Source of the DNA: Rhynchospora pubera
Lineage: Eukaryota; Streptophyta; Magnoliopsida; Poales; Cyperaceae
Direction: 5' to 3'
Assembly: GCA_028095005.1 (NCBI GenBank)
Contig: CM051461.1
Coordinates: 164,334,574-164,398,573 of the forward strand
Length of the DNA stretch: 64,000 bases
In this document: in pieces, positions 30,301 through 40,378 of the stretch
How the letters are laid out: every line of letters begins with the position of its first letter
Position numbering within the stretch: the first letter of the stretch is position 1
Notes under the pieces: generated by a model
The model's database searches: none
Told to the model about the DNA's origin: nothing
Seen by the model: the letters and a program-made list of their open reading frames with translations, nothing else
Program-made: the position numbers and the translations under genes

Positions 30301-32991
30301 TAATGAACCTCCTGCCCAGCATCTTTCTAACAACAACTCTCCTGCTCGTACCTTGAATCAACATTTGACCGAAGGTGCACAAACTGACCTAACCTCTCCC
30401 TCAACTGCTGTAGCTCCAACATTACATCAAACATCTGCTGCCCCACCAAAATCAACTGGCCATACTATGACAACCAGAACTAAAGACAAAAGCAGAAAAA
30501 CCAAAACTTACCCTGACTATGTGGCTCATCTAGCTACTACAGACACTGAACCAACAACATACTCTCAAGCTCAAACATCTCCAAACTGGAGACTTGCAAT
30601 GGCAAATGAAATCAATGCTTTAGCCCAAAATAACACATGGTCTTTAGTTCCTCCTCCTTCAGACCAAAAAGTTATTGGTTGCAAGTGGGTGTTTAAACTC
30701 AAAAAGAAACCTGATGGATCAATTGAGAGACACAAAGCCCGGCTTGTAGCAAAGGGCTTCAATCAAGAGCAAGGAGTTGATTTTATTGAAACATATAGCC
30801 CAGTGGTAAGAGCTACAACTATCAGGGTAATTCTCTCCTTAGCCGTTTCTTCTAAATGGCAAATAAGACAATTGGATGTCAATAATGCGTTTCTACATGG
30901 AGAGCTATCTGAACAAGTTTACATGAGCCAACCTCCAGGCTTTGTGGACTCAAACTATCCAAATCATGTGTGTCTCTTGCACAAGTCTCTTTATGGCCTA
31001 AAACAAGCTCCTAGAGCTTGGTTTCAGAAATTGAATACTGTGTTGATTGATTTAGGGTTTAAACCATCAAGTTATGACCCCTCTCTATTCATATCTCACT
31101 CTCCAAATCACTTACTACTCATCCTAGTCTATGTAGATGACATTGTTGTCACTGGCAGTGACAATACAGCAGTTGCGAATTGCATTATCAAGCTACAGAA
31201 TCAGTTTGCTCTAAAAGATTTAGGGCCTTTGCACTATTTTCTGGGCATTGAAGCAACCCAATCTGACAAGGGGCTTCATTTGACTCAAACAAAGTACATG
31301 ATTGACCTTCTGACAAGAGTGAACATGATCAACTCAAAACCCTGCTCTTCCCCAATGGCATCTGGTACTTCCTTGTTCATAGATGATGGTCAACACTTTG
31401 ACAACCCTCAATTGTACAGAAGTGTTGTTGGAGCACTTCAATATGCCACTTTAACACGCCCAGATATATCCTTTGCTGTTAACAAGCTTTCACAATTCAT
31501 GCATCAACCAACAGTGACTCACTGGTGTGCTGTCAAACGGGTACTGAGATATTTGTGTGGTACTCTGCAACATGGTCTTCTTATTCACTCCAACTCAACA
31601 CATGAGATCCATTCATACAGTGATGCAGACTGGGCAGGGAGTGTCGATGACAGAAAATCCACCTCTGGGTATTGTGTATATCTTGGCAGAAACCTTGTGT
31701 CATGGTGTGCAAAAAAACAAACCACAGTTTCTAGGTCTAGTACTGAAGCTGAGTACCGTAGCCTAGCACTAACCTGTACAGAAGTAATGTGGCTACAATA
31801 CTTACTTCAGGAGCTGCACATCATTTCCAAAGACACACCAACTCTATGGTGTGACAACATTGGAGCTACATTCTTGGTCTCTAATCCCATGTTCCATGCT
31901 CGCACGAAGCATATTGAAATTGATTTTCATTTTGTCAGGGACAGAGTAGCCAATAAACAGCTCAATGTCAAGTTCTTGTGCTCCGCTGATCAGTTAGCTG
32001 ATATTATGACCAAGCCATTGCCTCTTCCTAGATTTCAGTTTTTGAGAAACAAGCTCAATGTGTTTCTCAACACATTGGCTTGCGGGGGGTGTGATAAGCC
32101 ACAGGAAACAAGTGATCATCAGCCACAGAAGATCCTCACCTCAGCGTATTAAACATTAGCTGCAGTGTATTAACAGACTCTTAATTACCCTCATTACTTT
32201 GTAACAGAATGTAACTGATTAGAGCCACTCAGGGGCATTGTTGTAATTAGATACAAGCAATAGAATAGATATAAAAACACGGTACTCTTCTTGTAAAGTG
32301 ATGAAAAATCAAGATTCACAATATACAATGAATTTCTTCTCTCTTCTGTTCTTCTTCCTCTTTCTCTGACATTGCTTTAGCTTTTACTTTATAATTTGAT
32401 ACATCTTTTTGTGGCCAAAATGGTCATCTTTTAATATTTAAACGCAGTCATGATCCAAAAAGAAACACCCATATCAAATTTATCTACTAGCAGAGAATCT
32501 ATTGGTAGCATTCACCTCTAAACATTACTACTTTTTTTGTTTTTAAACAATTCAAAAAAATCCTACCTAGAGAATTTAGAAGAAGCAAGAGGTCCATGTC
32601 TACCATCAAGCGTAACCACTTCAAACCCAAGTCTCTCAGAACCCTCTCTGACCTCCCCTTACAACAGAAAACAAACTTCAAATCAGATATAATATAATTA
32701 ATCAAAAGTGAAGGGATCAAAATGAAAGATGCACAGTAGAGATTCCAGATTACTAGTGTAGAAGCCACGGATGCTGAGATGAGGCTGAGATGCTCTCAGG
32801 GTTTCAAACACTCTCATCACCAGCGTCGTCTTTCCCACTCCCTGGCAAAAGAGAGATTATGAAAAGTTGCGGGGATTTACTAGAATTAATTGAGCATGAG
32901 TTGAGAATGCGAGAGAGGTGAGTCTTGTTGTTTGACTTACAGGTGGGCCAGTGACAAGGATGCATTTGGCCGGAGCTATAGCTGCTGCCAT
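27323..32991 (-). CDS. THEP1/NTPCR-like nucleoside-triphosphatase, exons 1-4 (5' part only)
   Basis: Exon 1 is 32991-32941 (ATG at 32991; 17 codons ending at GPP), exon 2 32841-32754, exon 3 32657-32567 and exon 4 27407-27323. All introns are GT..AG and phases join without a stop. The Walker A P-loop GPPGVGKTT is split by intron 1 between GPP and GVGKTT. Exon 2 continues with LVMRVFETLRAS and GFYT, exon 3 with REVREGSERLGFEVVTLDGR and HGPLAS, exon 4 with LRWPTVGKYKVDV and LAVPELQ. These match the conserved order in the human NTPCR / THEP1 family, small cytosolic enzymes that hydrolyse nucleoside triphosphates. The Walker B half (DEIGKMEL-type) is missing and would lie beyond element D, over 27 kb away. 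Copia element E fills intron 3. The gene could still be expressed if these introns are spliced, or it may be broken. Confidence 0.85.
27522..27526. repeat. Target-site duplication CTTTA of element E (left)
   Basis: CTTTA directly precedes the 5' LTR and recurs at 32387-32391 directly after the 3' LTR. Confidence 0.93.
27527..27821 (+). repeat. 5' LTR of element E
   Basis: It runs TGATAAGCC to GCTTTTA. A TATA box, TATAAAAA, is at 27705-27712. Downstream is a CT-rich segment up to the LTR end. Confidence 0.95.
27705..27712 (+). promoter_or_regulatory. TATA box in the LTR of E
   Basis: TATAAAAA lies about 110 bp before the LTR end, a normal position for an LTR promoter. The 3' LTR carries the same motif at 32270-32277, from which it could read out into the first part of the host gene. 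Confidence 0.6.
27822..27832 (+). promoter_or_regulatory. Primer-binding site of E (initiator tRNA-Met)
   Basis: TGGTATCAGAG directly abuts the LTR end without a spacer and matches 11 bases of the standard copia primer site. Confidence 0.88.
27919..29439 (+). CDS. gag: Copia Gag-protease frame of element E
   Basis: 506 codons from a good ATG at 27919. A UBN2-type copia Gag (TKLNETNFLSWKSQLLPL, LDLKRQIQTAQNG) is followed by a Tyr/Gln/Pro-rich linker, a CCHC knuckle (CQICSKYGHPAKLC), protease with Asp329 in DSGANSH, and the pre-integrase region (WHARFGHPS..CTDCAQAKA). The frame then ends at a stop at 29437, inside what should be a continuous gag-pol frame. The next frame takes over in +1 phase. 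Either a 1-base indel broke a very young element or the shift is used in translation; copia elements normally have one frame, so mutation is more likely. Confidence 0.9.
   Translation: MDQIVSLNLPINTKLNETNFLSWKSQLLPLIHGYDLAKYLDSPPPEPTRRSTAGQIEINPDYLPWHRQDQLLLGWIRSSLTEVVLAQVVSCNTTRDLWNMLQQHYASASRSRLLDLKRQIQTAQNGDATCTEYLQKLKRAADELAFIGAPISDDELVTYTINGLGTDYNLIVAAVTTASHYNPFSFSDLQGILLGHEALLKSQSAAPTAFFAGRGSGGNRYRAPNPNSYQNQYQQQTPYQYQPRSTPPNNSRPPLIPNSPLPPHNFSTSISNTSGSKPTCQICSKYGHPAKLCYKRYDHDPDWRPNPRFQAMVAQAQPPNNSNTDWIIDSGANSHVTSDINNLSSFFSYTGGDALQIGNGLGLSIAHIGFTSLTVYDQNILLSDVLHVPSFSTNLLSLNKLLHDNPFLSIEFSSSHCFFKDLHTKKTILQIPSINGLYTLKLKSQPQAFLGMQTSSSIWHARFGHPSNSTTTQVLNTYNLPCNRNKLSFCTDCAQAKARPSFSCFC
29396..32152 (+). 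CDS. pol: Copia integrase-reverse transcriptase-RNase H frame of element E
   Basis: About 918 codons, open from 29396 (a GTG, not a natural start). The integrase core has HTDVWGPSP, ILRSDGGTEYK and TPQQNGKAERKHRH. Reverse transcriptase has WVFKLKKKPDGSIERHKARL, QLDVNNAFLHGEL, YGLKQAPRAW and the catalytic YVDD at residues 579-582. RNase H has DADWAGSVDDRKSTSGY, SSTEAEYRSLA, CDN and RTKHIEIDFHFVRD. All catalytic residues look intact. The last roughly 20 codons and the stop at 32150-32152 lie inside the 3' LTR. It depends on the frame at 27919-29439 for its start. Confidence 0.9.
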   Translation: MHKQRHVLPFPVSVSSSSVPLEIIHTDVWGPSPIVSSHGYKYYVTFIDAFSHFCWIYFMKQKNEVCHIFSLFKSQVENLLGTKIKILRSDGGTEYKPITTQFPHIIHQTTCPYTPQQNGKAERKHRHIVELSLATMSYASIPHQFWDEIFSSIVYLINRLPTNTNIIPYKTLFNKDPDYSLLKVLGCSCFPLTKPYNKHKLELRALPCVFIGYATSQKGYRCLNLETMKMYISRNVQFDESSFPFKENSITKPDVPSASETISSLPLLLTQTNNSHSTAQPEAPQLDQQPINNSDGNITTLSNEPPAQHLSNNNSPARTLNQHLTEGAQTDLTSPSTAVAPTLHQTSAAPPKSTGHTMTTRTKDKSRKTKTYPDYVAHLATTDTEPTTYSQAQTSPNWRLAMANEINALAQNNTWSLVPPPSDQKVIGCKWVFKLKKKPDGSIERHKARLVAKGFNQEQGVDFIETYSPVVRATTIRVILSLAVSSKWQIRQLDVNNAFLHGELSEQVYMSQPPGFVDSNYPNHVCLLHKSLYGLKQAPRAWFQKLNTVLIDLGFKPSSYDPSLFISHSPNHLLLILVYVDDIVVTGSDNTAVANCIIKLQNQFALKDLGPLHYFLGIEATQSDKGLHLTQTKYMIDLLTRVNMINSKPCSSPMASGTSLFIDDGQHFDNPQLYRSVVGALQYATLTRPDISFAVNKLSQFMHQPTVTHWCAVKRVLRYLCGTLQHGLLIHSNSTHEIHSYSDADWAGSVDDRKSTSGYCVYLGRNLVSWCAKKQTTVSRSSTEAEYRSLALTCTEVMWLQYLLQELHIISKDTPTLWCDNIGATFLVSNPMFHARTKHIEIDFHFVRDRVANKQLNVKFLCSADQLADIMTKPLPLPRFQFLRNKLNVFLNTLACGGCDKPQETSDHQPQKILTSAY
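32082..32091 (+). promoter_or_regulatory. Polypurine tract of element E
   Basis: GCGGGGGGTG lies directly before the 3' LTR and inside the pol frame, the usual copia form. Confidence 0.85.
32092..32386 (+). repeat. 3' LTR of element E
   Basis: It is identical by eye to 27527-27821 and is followed by CTTTA at 32387-32391. It also supplies the C-terminal codons of pol. Confidence 0.95.
32387..32391. repeat. Target-site duplication CTTTA of element E (right)
   Basis: It is identical to 27522-27526. Confidence 0.93.
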
Positions 32992-34625
32992 CGCCGCCTT
33001 TTGAGTTTGTACTTTGTTGCTTCTTTCCGAAATGTATCCAACGGAGGACAAAAGTTACGATCGTACCTCAGGTAAATAGTCAAGTTGGGAAGGTTTGGCT
33101 TGATACTTCTTAAAATTTTCATATTATATGAGCCCTCATATTTAAATTTGAATGATGAATAAAATTAGTATTTCATCTGTATAATACCTTTTTTTTAAGT
33201 GCACAGAGTATTATGGCATTTTAATGTTGATGATTTTGAGAGATTGAAAATTAATATTAAAAAAACAATTCAAGTTTGTTATTTTTCCAATATTAAGGGA
33301 TGAGGGATTAAGAACTCAATAAAAAGAAATTTTAAGGAACTTCGAAAAGTTTTTTTCATCTTAATATATTTCATGTTTTGGAAATGATCCAATAGAGCTC
33401 AAATCCATGATCTTAAATAGGCAAATTGGACAGTTAAATTTTCTAGCAAACTTTTGGGACTTGATGGTACTGGGAGTGAACCAGTTTGGCAGTTTGCAAC
33501 TTTTGCGGTGGATTTAGTTAAGAGATCATAAGCTAGCCATACCTAACATTGTTTCTCTCAAAAAATTGCAAACAAATATAATATTTTTCAATACTACTAA
33601 AAAATATCAAATTGCAAAAAAAATGCAGATAATAAATGTTACTTGAAAAAAAAAATAGCAATAAGCCAATAACACAAACGATTTGGTCCTATGGTTTGAT
33701 AAATTTTAAAGACGACATTATCTGTCTATTTAACAAAATCAGGAAATCAAGGGTGCATTTGGCAAATTGCTATCATGCCATGCACAGAATAAAATATCAA
33801 CATTATTCTAAATTTCTAATTATAATATATGTCAAACACAGTAGAAATTAGACGAGAAGCACAACAACAAACTTGCTAAACAACATCATATGTACTATGC
33901 AGAATGGTAAACATAGCATTCTATTCTATCTGGCCACTATAATACTCCTATCACTTCATTTAGGAAATGTCAAACAAACTTTATTACCTGATTGGCAAAA
34001 AAACCAAGAATTTCAATATTAAAAAATTTATTTGATTTAACTTGTAGCATGAAAGTCTCAAATGAAAACTTTATTTCTTTTTGGATAAGCTTGGTAGCAG
34101 CCAGTGCAGACCATATCGGCACATTTGGGACGCAATGCTAGTTGATAACATAAGCCATAATCATCTTTTTAATTCTTTAAAATTAGATAAACATCTCTCG
34201 AGTAACCATAAACACACAGTCTAGTATGCTAATGTACTTGCACAATTTAACCAACAGTATGCAACATCCACCTTTTAATCAACAATAAGTTCTCAATCAT
34301 CATGCAAAGTTACCAAGCAAAAGAAGAAACAATTTGGTCTTTGAGCAACAAAGTCACAGATATCAACATCTCAGCAAAAGCTAAGTACTTGTTAACAAAG
34401 AGACAGGGTTTACAACTAGTTAAAATAAGCAATAATAAAAGCTTCAACTGTTGCCCGATTAAAACCAGGCATCCCTGACCAACTACGTAGTATCCCAAAT
34501 TGAACTACCCTTTTTGTTATTTTTCCTAATATCAAACATCCTAATTTAACAAAACAACACATACCACATGACTAATAAAGTTCTAATCCCTATCAATTCA
34601 GCTACGACCTTCATTTAAGTTCAGC
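32992..34625 (-). other. Intergenic: promoter side of the THEP1-like gene and 3' side of the HMGB gene
   Basis: AT-rich DNA between two genes on the same strand. The first part should hold the 5' UTR and promoter of the THEP1-like gene; the last part holds the 3' UTR of the HMGB gene. No open frame with a recognisable domain and no clear repeat were seen. Confidence 0.5.
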
Positions 34626-36084
34626 TCAGTCATCACCTTCGTCCTACAAAATTTGAAAAAAAAAAAATTATAAAATTTCATATATTCTTCACTCAAACTA
34701 ACAGCTAGAAATTTCTATCAACAAATATATACAAAAAAGTTGAATGTGTAACAGCAGTACCTCATTATCACCCTCTTCCTCAACTTCAGACTTTGACTTG
34801 TCAGATCCAGCATCTTCCTCAACCTAATTCCAACCACAAGTACTAGATTAGAACAAACTAACTGATAAGCTAAAAATTGAAGCACTGTTACACAAAATGG
34901 GTCAAAAACAAGAAGTAAATACTACTGATAAATACAGAAGCAAAAATGAATAGCCTTTTTTCACTTTTTTCTTAAACTTGTTTACAATTACAATACCTGC
35001 CCAGCCTTCAACTTCTCATAGTCAGACTTAAGCTTAGCTGCCTTTTCCACATAAGGAGCCTTTTCCTGAGTGTTTTATTAAAAAAAGAAAAGACAGACAG
35101 TGAGGAGATATCATCCCAGGGAAAGAATTGGCAATAACACAACCATCAGTAAAACAAACCTGCTCAGACATAGATTTCCATTTGGCTCCTCCAGCTTTGC
35201 CAACCTGAACCACATTAATATAATGAACCTTAATTCACACTATCTCTATATTAATTGTGCCAGTGTTAAAATTTCATTGGAAACAACACAGAAAGAATCT
35301 CAAAGTATAGGTTGGATAAAGGTTCAGAAACAGAATTCAGGACAATCATAAATGAAACATGATTTCTATACAGAATAGAGCAGCAAGTTCATAAGTCTCA
35401 CAATAAAGATCTCAACAAAGATCAAACTTTAATTTCCACACATACACCATCTAAATTACAATTAGATTTGTACTTGTATATAAGGAAATTAGTATAATAA
35501 ACATGAAGATATAACACACAAAAATAGGAAAAAAATAATCTTACAGCAGCTACACTCTTGTTGTTGGGATGGCTCTCCTTGTATTCAACCCTAAACTTCT
35601 CCCTGTATTCAGAATCCACACAAATATAAAATCAGATATAAGTTAAAAAAAATGCATAATATAGCATAACAACCAAAATAGCACAAATACAATAAACTAA
35701 TTAGGATTCACAGAATGCATACATGAAGACAAAGAAGGCAGAGGGAGGCCTCTTGATCTTAGCACCCTTGCTAGCATTCTTGCCCTTTTGAACACCAAGC
35801 CTATCAAACACAAAATCAAACAAACGCTAGTTAACTTTAAGGAAACACATATATACAAATCCACAACAATTTTATGATGCAAAATATAATTATCCTCACG
35901 CAATCTAACTATATTTCACTTGGAAATGGAATTTCATTACAACTATTTTACGAATTTCTTTCAAAATTGAATCGACAACTGTAAAATATCTTAAAATCAA
36001 AGCACGGATCTTCAATTTAAATAGGCAAGGAAGCAAAACTTACTTAGAATCGGCCTTGGCACCCCTGGTTTTGGTTTCTTTCAT
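34626..36084 (-). CDS. HMGB-type high-mobility-group box protein (HMGB2/3-like), seven exons
   Basis: Exons: 36084-36044, 35800-35723, 35602-35545, 35204-35160, 35065-34997, 34823-34761, 34643-34626. All junctions are GT..AG and in phase; the spliced protein is 123 residues. A basic N-terminus (MKETKTRGAKADSK) leads into one HMG box (KRPPSAFFVFM, YKESHPNNKSVAAVGKAGGA, KWKSMSEQEKAPYVEKA, LKSDYEKL), then an acidic tail (VEEDAGSDKSKSEVEEEGDN, ending DEGDD). HMGB proteins bend DNA and act as chromatin architectural factors in the nucleus. It is shorter than the usual 140-180 residues: the DPNKPKRPP entry to the box is GAKIKRPP here, and the KAYNKKLE end of the third helix is missing. Confidence 0.93.
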
Positions 36085-36099
36085 CGCTTATCGACTGAT

Positions 36100-36220
36100 C
36101 TGTACAAAAATCGCCTCAATCAACAATCACGTTCACAAAATCATGCAAAATAAAGCTAATTTCAATTCTCAAACATAGAAAGGGGATTCAATTTGGGGCT
36201 AAGATTAGGATTAGGGATAC
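36100..36220 (-). other. 5' UTR intron of the HMGB gene
   Basis: The donor CTCAAAG|GTATCC is at 36221/36220 and the acceptor TTTGTACAG|ATCAG at 36100/36099, 121 bp, just upstream of the ATG at 36084. Leader introns are common in highly expressed plant genes. Confidence 0.6.
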
Positions 36221-36314
36221 CTTTGAGCGCGACTTGGGGAGAAGGTAAAGAGAGGTTAGTAGAGAGCCTTGGTTGTGTGAGTTAAGTATGACTTGGTGCT
36301 CTCTTTGGAAAGAG

Positions 36315-36321
36315 ATATATA
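36315..36321 (-). promoter_or_regulatory. TATA box of the HMGB gene
   Basis: TATATAT on the minus strand lies about 95 bp before the 5' UTR intron donor, which fits transcription starting near 36285. Confidence 0.5.
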
Positions 36322-36329
36322 CTGCTCTG

Positions 36330-37320
36330 CACCTGGCTTTGTACGGACGTGAGATATTTCGAGCAGATGGCCACTGTCAGTTACCGTAGATCTGTGGTCT
36401 GCCCGAGTGCCAGGAGCATGTAGAATGTTAGAGTTGGTTTTTGGAGAAATCGAGGGAGCTCCGATTGGGCGGGAATCTTGAAATTTTGCTCTCCACGCCA
36501 GCGATCCGCGAGGTCGTTCCCTATTGGCTGGAGATTGCTCCTCGAAATCGTGTGCTTGTTGCAATCCTACGGACAGAGAAACAGATGTACGGTCCAGATC
36601 CCATTGAGTGAATTCTAGTGTTTCAGCAGCTATGGAAATGAATCACGTGCTTCGTGGATAAGATGGGGTCTGGTTATGTGGTAGTAAGACTTGAACGGTG
36701 CATATAAACAGGACCTCTCCAGTAGTGCTTTGTCGTATTGGGCTCCGCTGGGTTATGGCTGAAGGTGAGAATTTGGGCCTGTTGAGGATTGCCTAAAAAT
36801 TTATGGGCTCGTTCAACTTCACCGGAAGGGAGGCAGCTCATGAAGTCCTGATTAATTTTTGTAGTGATATAACAAAGTTATTTTTCAAGGTGCAACCATT
36901 AAGTCCCCTATTAATACTTTTACTACTGCGTTGGCTTTATTCCATTTCTGGACAGGAGAGCCAGCTACTTTTGCCGAGCAACTGAAACATGCTCAAGTTA
37001 TCGTGGTACCGGCTGACAGGCAAGGAGATCAAGCAATTGTTGCGGCTCCACTGGTTCAAGCTCATGATATAACCGTGGGTGAAAACTACCAGCACACTGG
37101 CATTGATGGCTCCCAGAGGGTGCAAAGTTCTTTTGAAGAAGATGAGGATCTTCTTGGAGATTGATTTAGAGTGTTGCTTTGTTTTTGAATTAGGGGTAAC
37201 TTTTGGTTTGGATCTGGTTGTGTTTACTTTTGGTCGTTTTTTCTTTTTTTTGCTCAGTATTCTCTAAGTTTGTAATGACTTTGGAACGTTTTAATAAATT
37301 CTCTCTAGGACTCCCTGCTT
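36330..37320. other. Upstream region of the HMGB gene with an unassigned short frame
   Basis: It contains several TGGGCC/TGGGCT (site II-like) motifs near 36737-36810, as found in promoters of growth-related plant genes. A 77-codon plus-strand frame at 36931-37164 (with TFAEQLKHAQVIVVPADRQG and an acidic end) is followed by a T-rich, polyadenylation-like stretch with AATAAA-type sequence near 37293. I recognise no family; it could be a fragment of a decayed gene or retroelement. Confidence 0.35.
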
Positions 37321-37400
37321 GGGAGTCTGCTTCATAAAAATTTTTTGTAGTGATAACCATCATCCAAAAAAAAAACATTCACTCCATCCACAATACATTT

Positions 37401-37640
37401 TTCCGCACTCATCCTTCTCCACGCGCTCGCTCCCTCTCCTTTCCTTCCGCTGTGTGCGCTCCCTCCCTCTACCGTGTCTCTCCCTCCCTTTTTTTTTTTA
37501 CTTTTTCTCTGCACTCTCATTTCTCCGCACCCTCCCTCTACTCCTGACATCTCTCCCTCCCTCCCTCCCCTTCCCTTCCTCTCCACGAGCTCCCTTTCTC
37601 TGTGTCCTCCCTTTACTCCAAGCATCTCTCACTTCATCTC
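37401..37640. repeat. Polypyrimidine low-complexity tract
   Basis: The plus strand is almost entirely C and T with TCCCTCCC-type runs. Open frames on both strands here come from this bias and are not genes. Confidence 0.8.
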
Positions 37641-37760
37641 CTCTTTTCTAATTTTTTTCCTTGAAACTATTATTTTTAAGATTAACACTTAGAAACAATA
37701 AGTTGAACATTAATAACAACAAATCGAAGAGATACTAATATTAGTTAAATAAAGAAACAA

Positions 37761-37938
37761 AATGAACATATACTGTAAATAAGTTGAACGGATATAACAA
37801 CTAATTGAACAGATATGACAAACAAATTGAACTCAAGACAAAAGATAAAAATGAACATATACTGCAAATAAATTGAACAGATATAATAACTAATTGAATA
37901 GACATGACAAACAAATTGAACTCAAGACAAAAGATAAA
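37761..37938. repeat. 89-bp tandem repeat, two copies
   Basis: Units begin with AATGAACATATACTG at 37761 and 37850, with a third partial start at 37939. The next block (37941-38110) contains a second repeat of about 58 bp (TGAATTTATATACATAAATAAATT at 37941 and 37999), with TTGGATGATTGGATG motifs. Confidence 0.8.
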
Positions 37939-38109
37939 AATGAATTTATATACATAAATAAATTGAATGATTGGATGATTTTTTGTTGGATGATTGGATG
38001 AATTTATATACATAAATAAATTGAATGATTGGATGAATTTATATACTCTATGGCATGTTGGATGATTGGATGATTTTTTGTTGGATGGTGTATATCATTT
38101 CCGCGTTTA

Positions 38110-39506
38110 ATTAAGAAAACTTAACAACCAGCACGGAAAAAAAAAAACTTTGGTTATGTTTAGTCCGGGACAATTCCTTATTATTGTTTTTTTTCTTTTG
38201 GGAGAGGGCAGAACCATTGAATTTCTCTAAATAACAGTGTACTTTTTACTTGTCCGAAAAAATTACTCGACCAATTTTGAACCAAGATATTAATTTATTT
38301 ATGGGGAGCAATTAATAGTATCACAATTTAAATCCTTCGATCAAATTTCTCGACATACGAATTTGACCGGATCATATTCTTCAAATTATAAACTGTCTTG
38401 GTACCTAATTAGAGTAAGTCTAGATATCTAATTAAATAGACTTTTGTGCATGTCGCTTAATTTCTTTGTCAGAATGAAAATTAAACCATCTTTTTCGTTG
38501 TTTTTAACAATTTACTCCTGATAACTAGATTCAAAATTATTGGCATCATTACAGTTTTGCTAGATTTATCTATCAATTTCAATGTAATTTATAAAGTTAT
38601 TGATTTATCAGGAGATTTATTCATATAATTTTTATTTAATATATTTAATATTATTATTATAATCGCCAAAATATACTGATTACTGTATAAAGACAGCGAC
38701 GAGGTAACGTGGCCCAGCTTCATGCACTGAAGACAATTCCACGTTATATGCGATTTTCGGCTTGTCCTAACTATGCTCCTATGATTTGATTATAGAGTGC
38801 GGCGCGTTTGATAAATAAATCCAATGAAAACTATCTAATAGGATTTTTTTTTTTTTTTTAGAATCTAATGGAATCTCTTTCTGCTCCTATTATTATAGAC
38901 ACACTTTTTTTTATGAAGAGCAGGTAATTTGCCATTTATTGATTTCTCACAAAAATAAAAGGATAAATTGGCTGTATTTTTTTTAAAAAATTTATTGCTA
39001 TTGAGATGTTTATGTAAAATTTTTTACTTTTTATATATTTATCTATCTAAATCTGAAGATTTAGTTATGATTTCATAAAACGTGTAAACTAATTAAATGG
39101 TCACTAAAAATTTGTTCGGATAAAATTGCCCTTCCTTTTTTAATTTGTGCTGTTAAATCAAAACGTACCGCAAGGGTGTGAATGTTTGCACAATAATAAG
39201 GAATTCCAATTTTCATATCCAATATTTTTCATTCTATGAAATTATTCAACACTTTTCATTCTTTCATTCTATGGAATTCAACGCTGATTATTCCTTTTCT
39301 CCCCTTCTAGTACCTATATTTCCCTCTCTCTCCTCCCTCCTCCCTCCTCCAACCTCATGTTAACCTCCTACTCCACCCTCACCCTCTCATGCATATTGTT
39401 TTTCTGATTGTTTCAGTTCTTAATGCTAACTATCTTAGTTCTGTAAACTAATTGTTATGGTTCCACCATATGCCTAAAGCATTTATGTGGTTAGATAATG
39501 AACTAA
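38110..39506. other. AT-rich intergenic DNA
   Basis: I see no gene. An inverted pair of GGAATTCCA..TGGAATTC segments around 39200-39280 could be a small decayed MITE. Confidence 0.4.
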
Positions 39507-39898
39507 GAGATATGCTAAAATCAGTCGCGATTGATGGATGGACCCGTTAACTGCGATTATATCTCAACTTTTGAGGTTTCAATGACTAATCTGAACCGTT
39601 CAATGTGTTATCCATATTGAAATCTCATTGGAGAACAAATTTTACATTTTTATGACTTAATTTACTATTTTTGTGAGATTTTTAAAAATCATAGTTATTG
39701 AAGGGTCTATAATTATTTAGATCAAGAATTTTGTAAAATACCAAAAAAATACTAAAAATTTTAAATTTTATCTCCAACGAAATTTTAATATGAAGAATAC
39801 ATTGAATGGTTCGGATCGACTGTTAGAATTTCGAAAATTAAAATTTAATCACAGCTGATGATCTTATTCGTCAGTCCCGACCGATGTTAACCTATCTC
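39507..39898. mobile_element. Fold-back MITE 1
   Basis: The left end GAGATATGCTAAAATCAGTC is mirrored at the right end by GAGATAGGTTAACATCGGTC (reverse complement), about 28 bp of imperfect terminal inverted repeat. Inner arms also pair (GAACCGTTCAATG near 39594 against CATTGAATGGTTCGGATC near 39804). There is no coding capacity. Target duplication not resolved. Confidence 0.65.
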
Positions 39899-40222
39899 AT
39901 GGACTAATGATAGATTGATTTTGTAACATAATCAATAAAGATACATACAACTATACAAGTATGGTCCACGACCTAAATAAAAGCTTTGTGCTGACCTAAT
40001 CAATAATCAATAAAGCTCTGTGTGACTAGACAATGTTTTTTTAAAATTCTCTGCCTAGTCAAAGAGATTAAAAAATATTTCAAAGAAGTTTTGCATTCTG
40101 CTCTCAAGGCACCAAATATATCATTACTTTATGTGCAATTTTGATTTTGTCTTTGCTTGGATAAAATATATTCGTTATATTTTCAAGTAGATAAATAATT
40201 TCTTTCACGCGAATTATATCTG

Positions 40223-40378
40223 GGGCCGTTTGGATCGCTTAGGAATAAGAGGAATAGCTTATTTTTAGGCGGAAAATATTGGGAAGTGTGTAATTTTGTG
40301 AAGAGTTTAGATTGTTAGAAATAAATTTCCGTCCGAAATATGTTATTCTTGCTTATTCCTTACCCATCCAAACAGCCC
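40223..40378. mobile_element. Short MITE, GGGCCGTTTGGATC family, copy 1
   Basis: The termini are GGGCCGTTTGGATCG and its near-complement CATCCAAACAGCCC. Inner sequence GTGTGTAATTTTGTGAAGAG is the reverse complement of that in the copies at 55719 and 58179. The termini resemble hAT-type MITEs; target duplication unresolved. Confidence 0.65.

Larger units (their letters stand above)
27527..32386 (+). mobile_element. Element E: complete Ty1/copia retrotransposon in intron 3 of the THEP1-like gene
   Basis: 4860 bp, with 295-bp LTRs at 27527-27821 and 32092-32386 (offset 4565) that look identical, and a perfect CTTTA duplication. It has an initiator-tRNA-Met primer site, gag-protease and integrase-RT-RNase H frames and a polypurine tract. 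It is inserted antisense to the host gene. The LTRs end in TTTTA, so the termini are TG..TA rather than the usual TG..CA. Confidence 0.95.

Noticed and set aside
32857..33051. 64-codon frame read through exon 1 of the THEP1-like gene
   Set aside because: It reads into intron 1 after GPP; the true start is ATG 32991 and the P-loop continues in exon 2. The upstream start is a TTG.
37332..37692. Pro/Ser/Leu-rich and Arg/Glu-rich frames on both strands
   Set aside because: Produced by a polypyrimidine tract.
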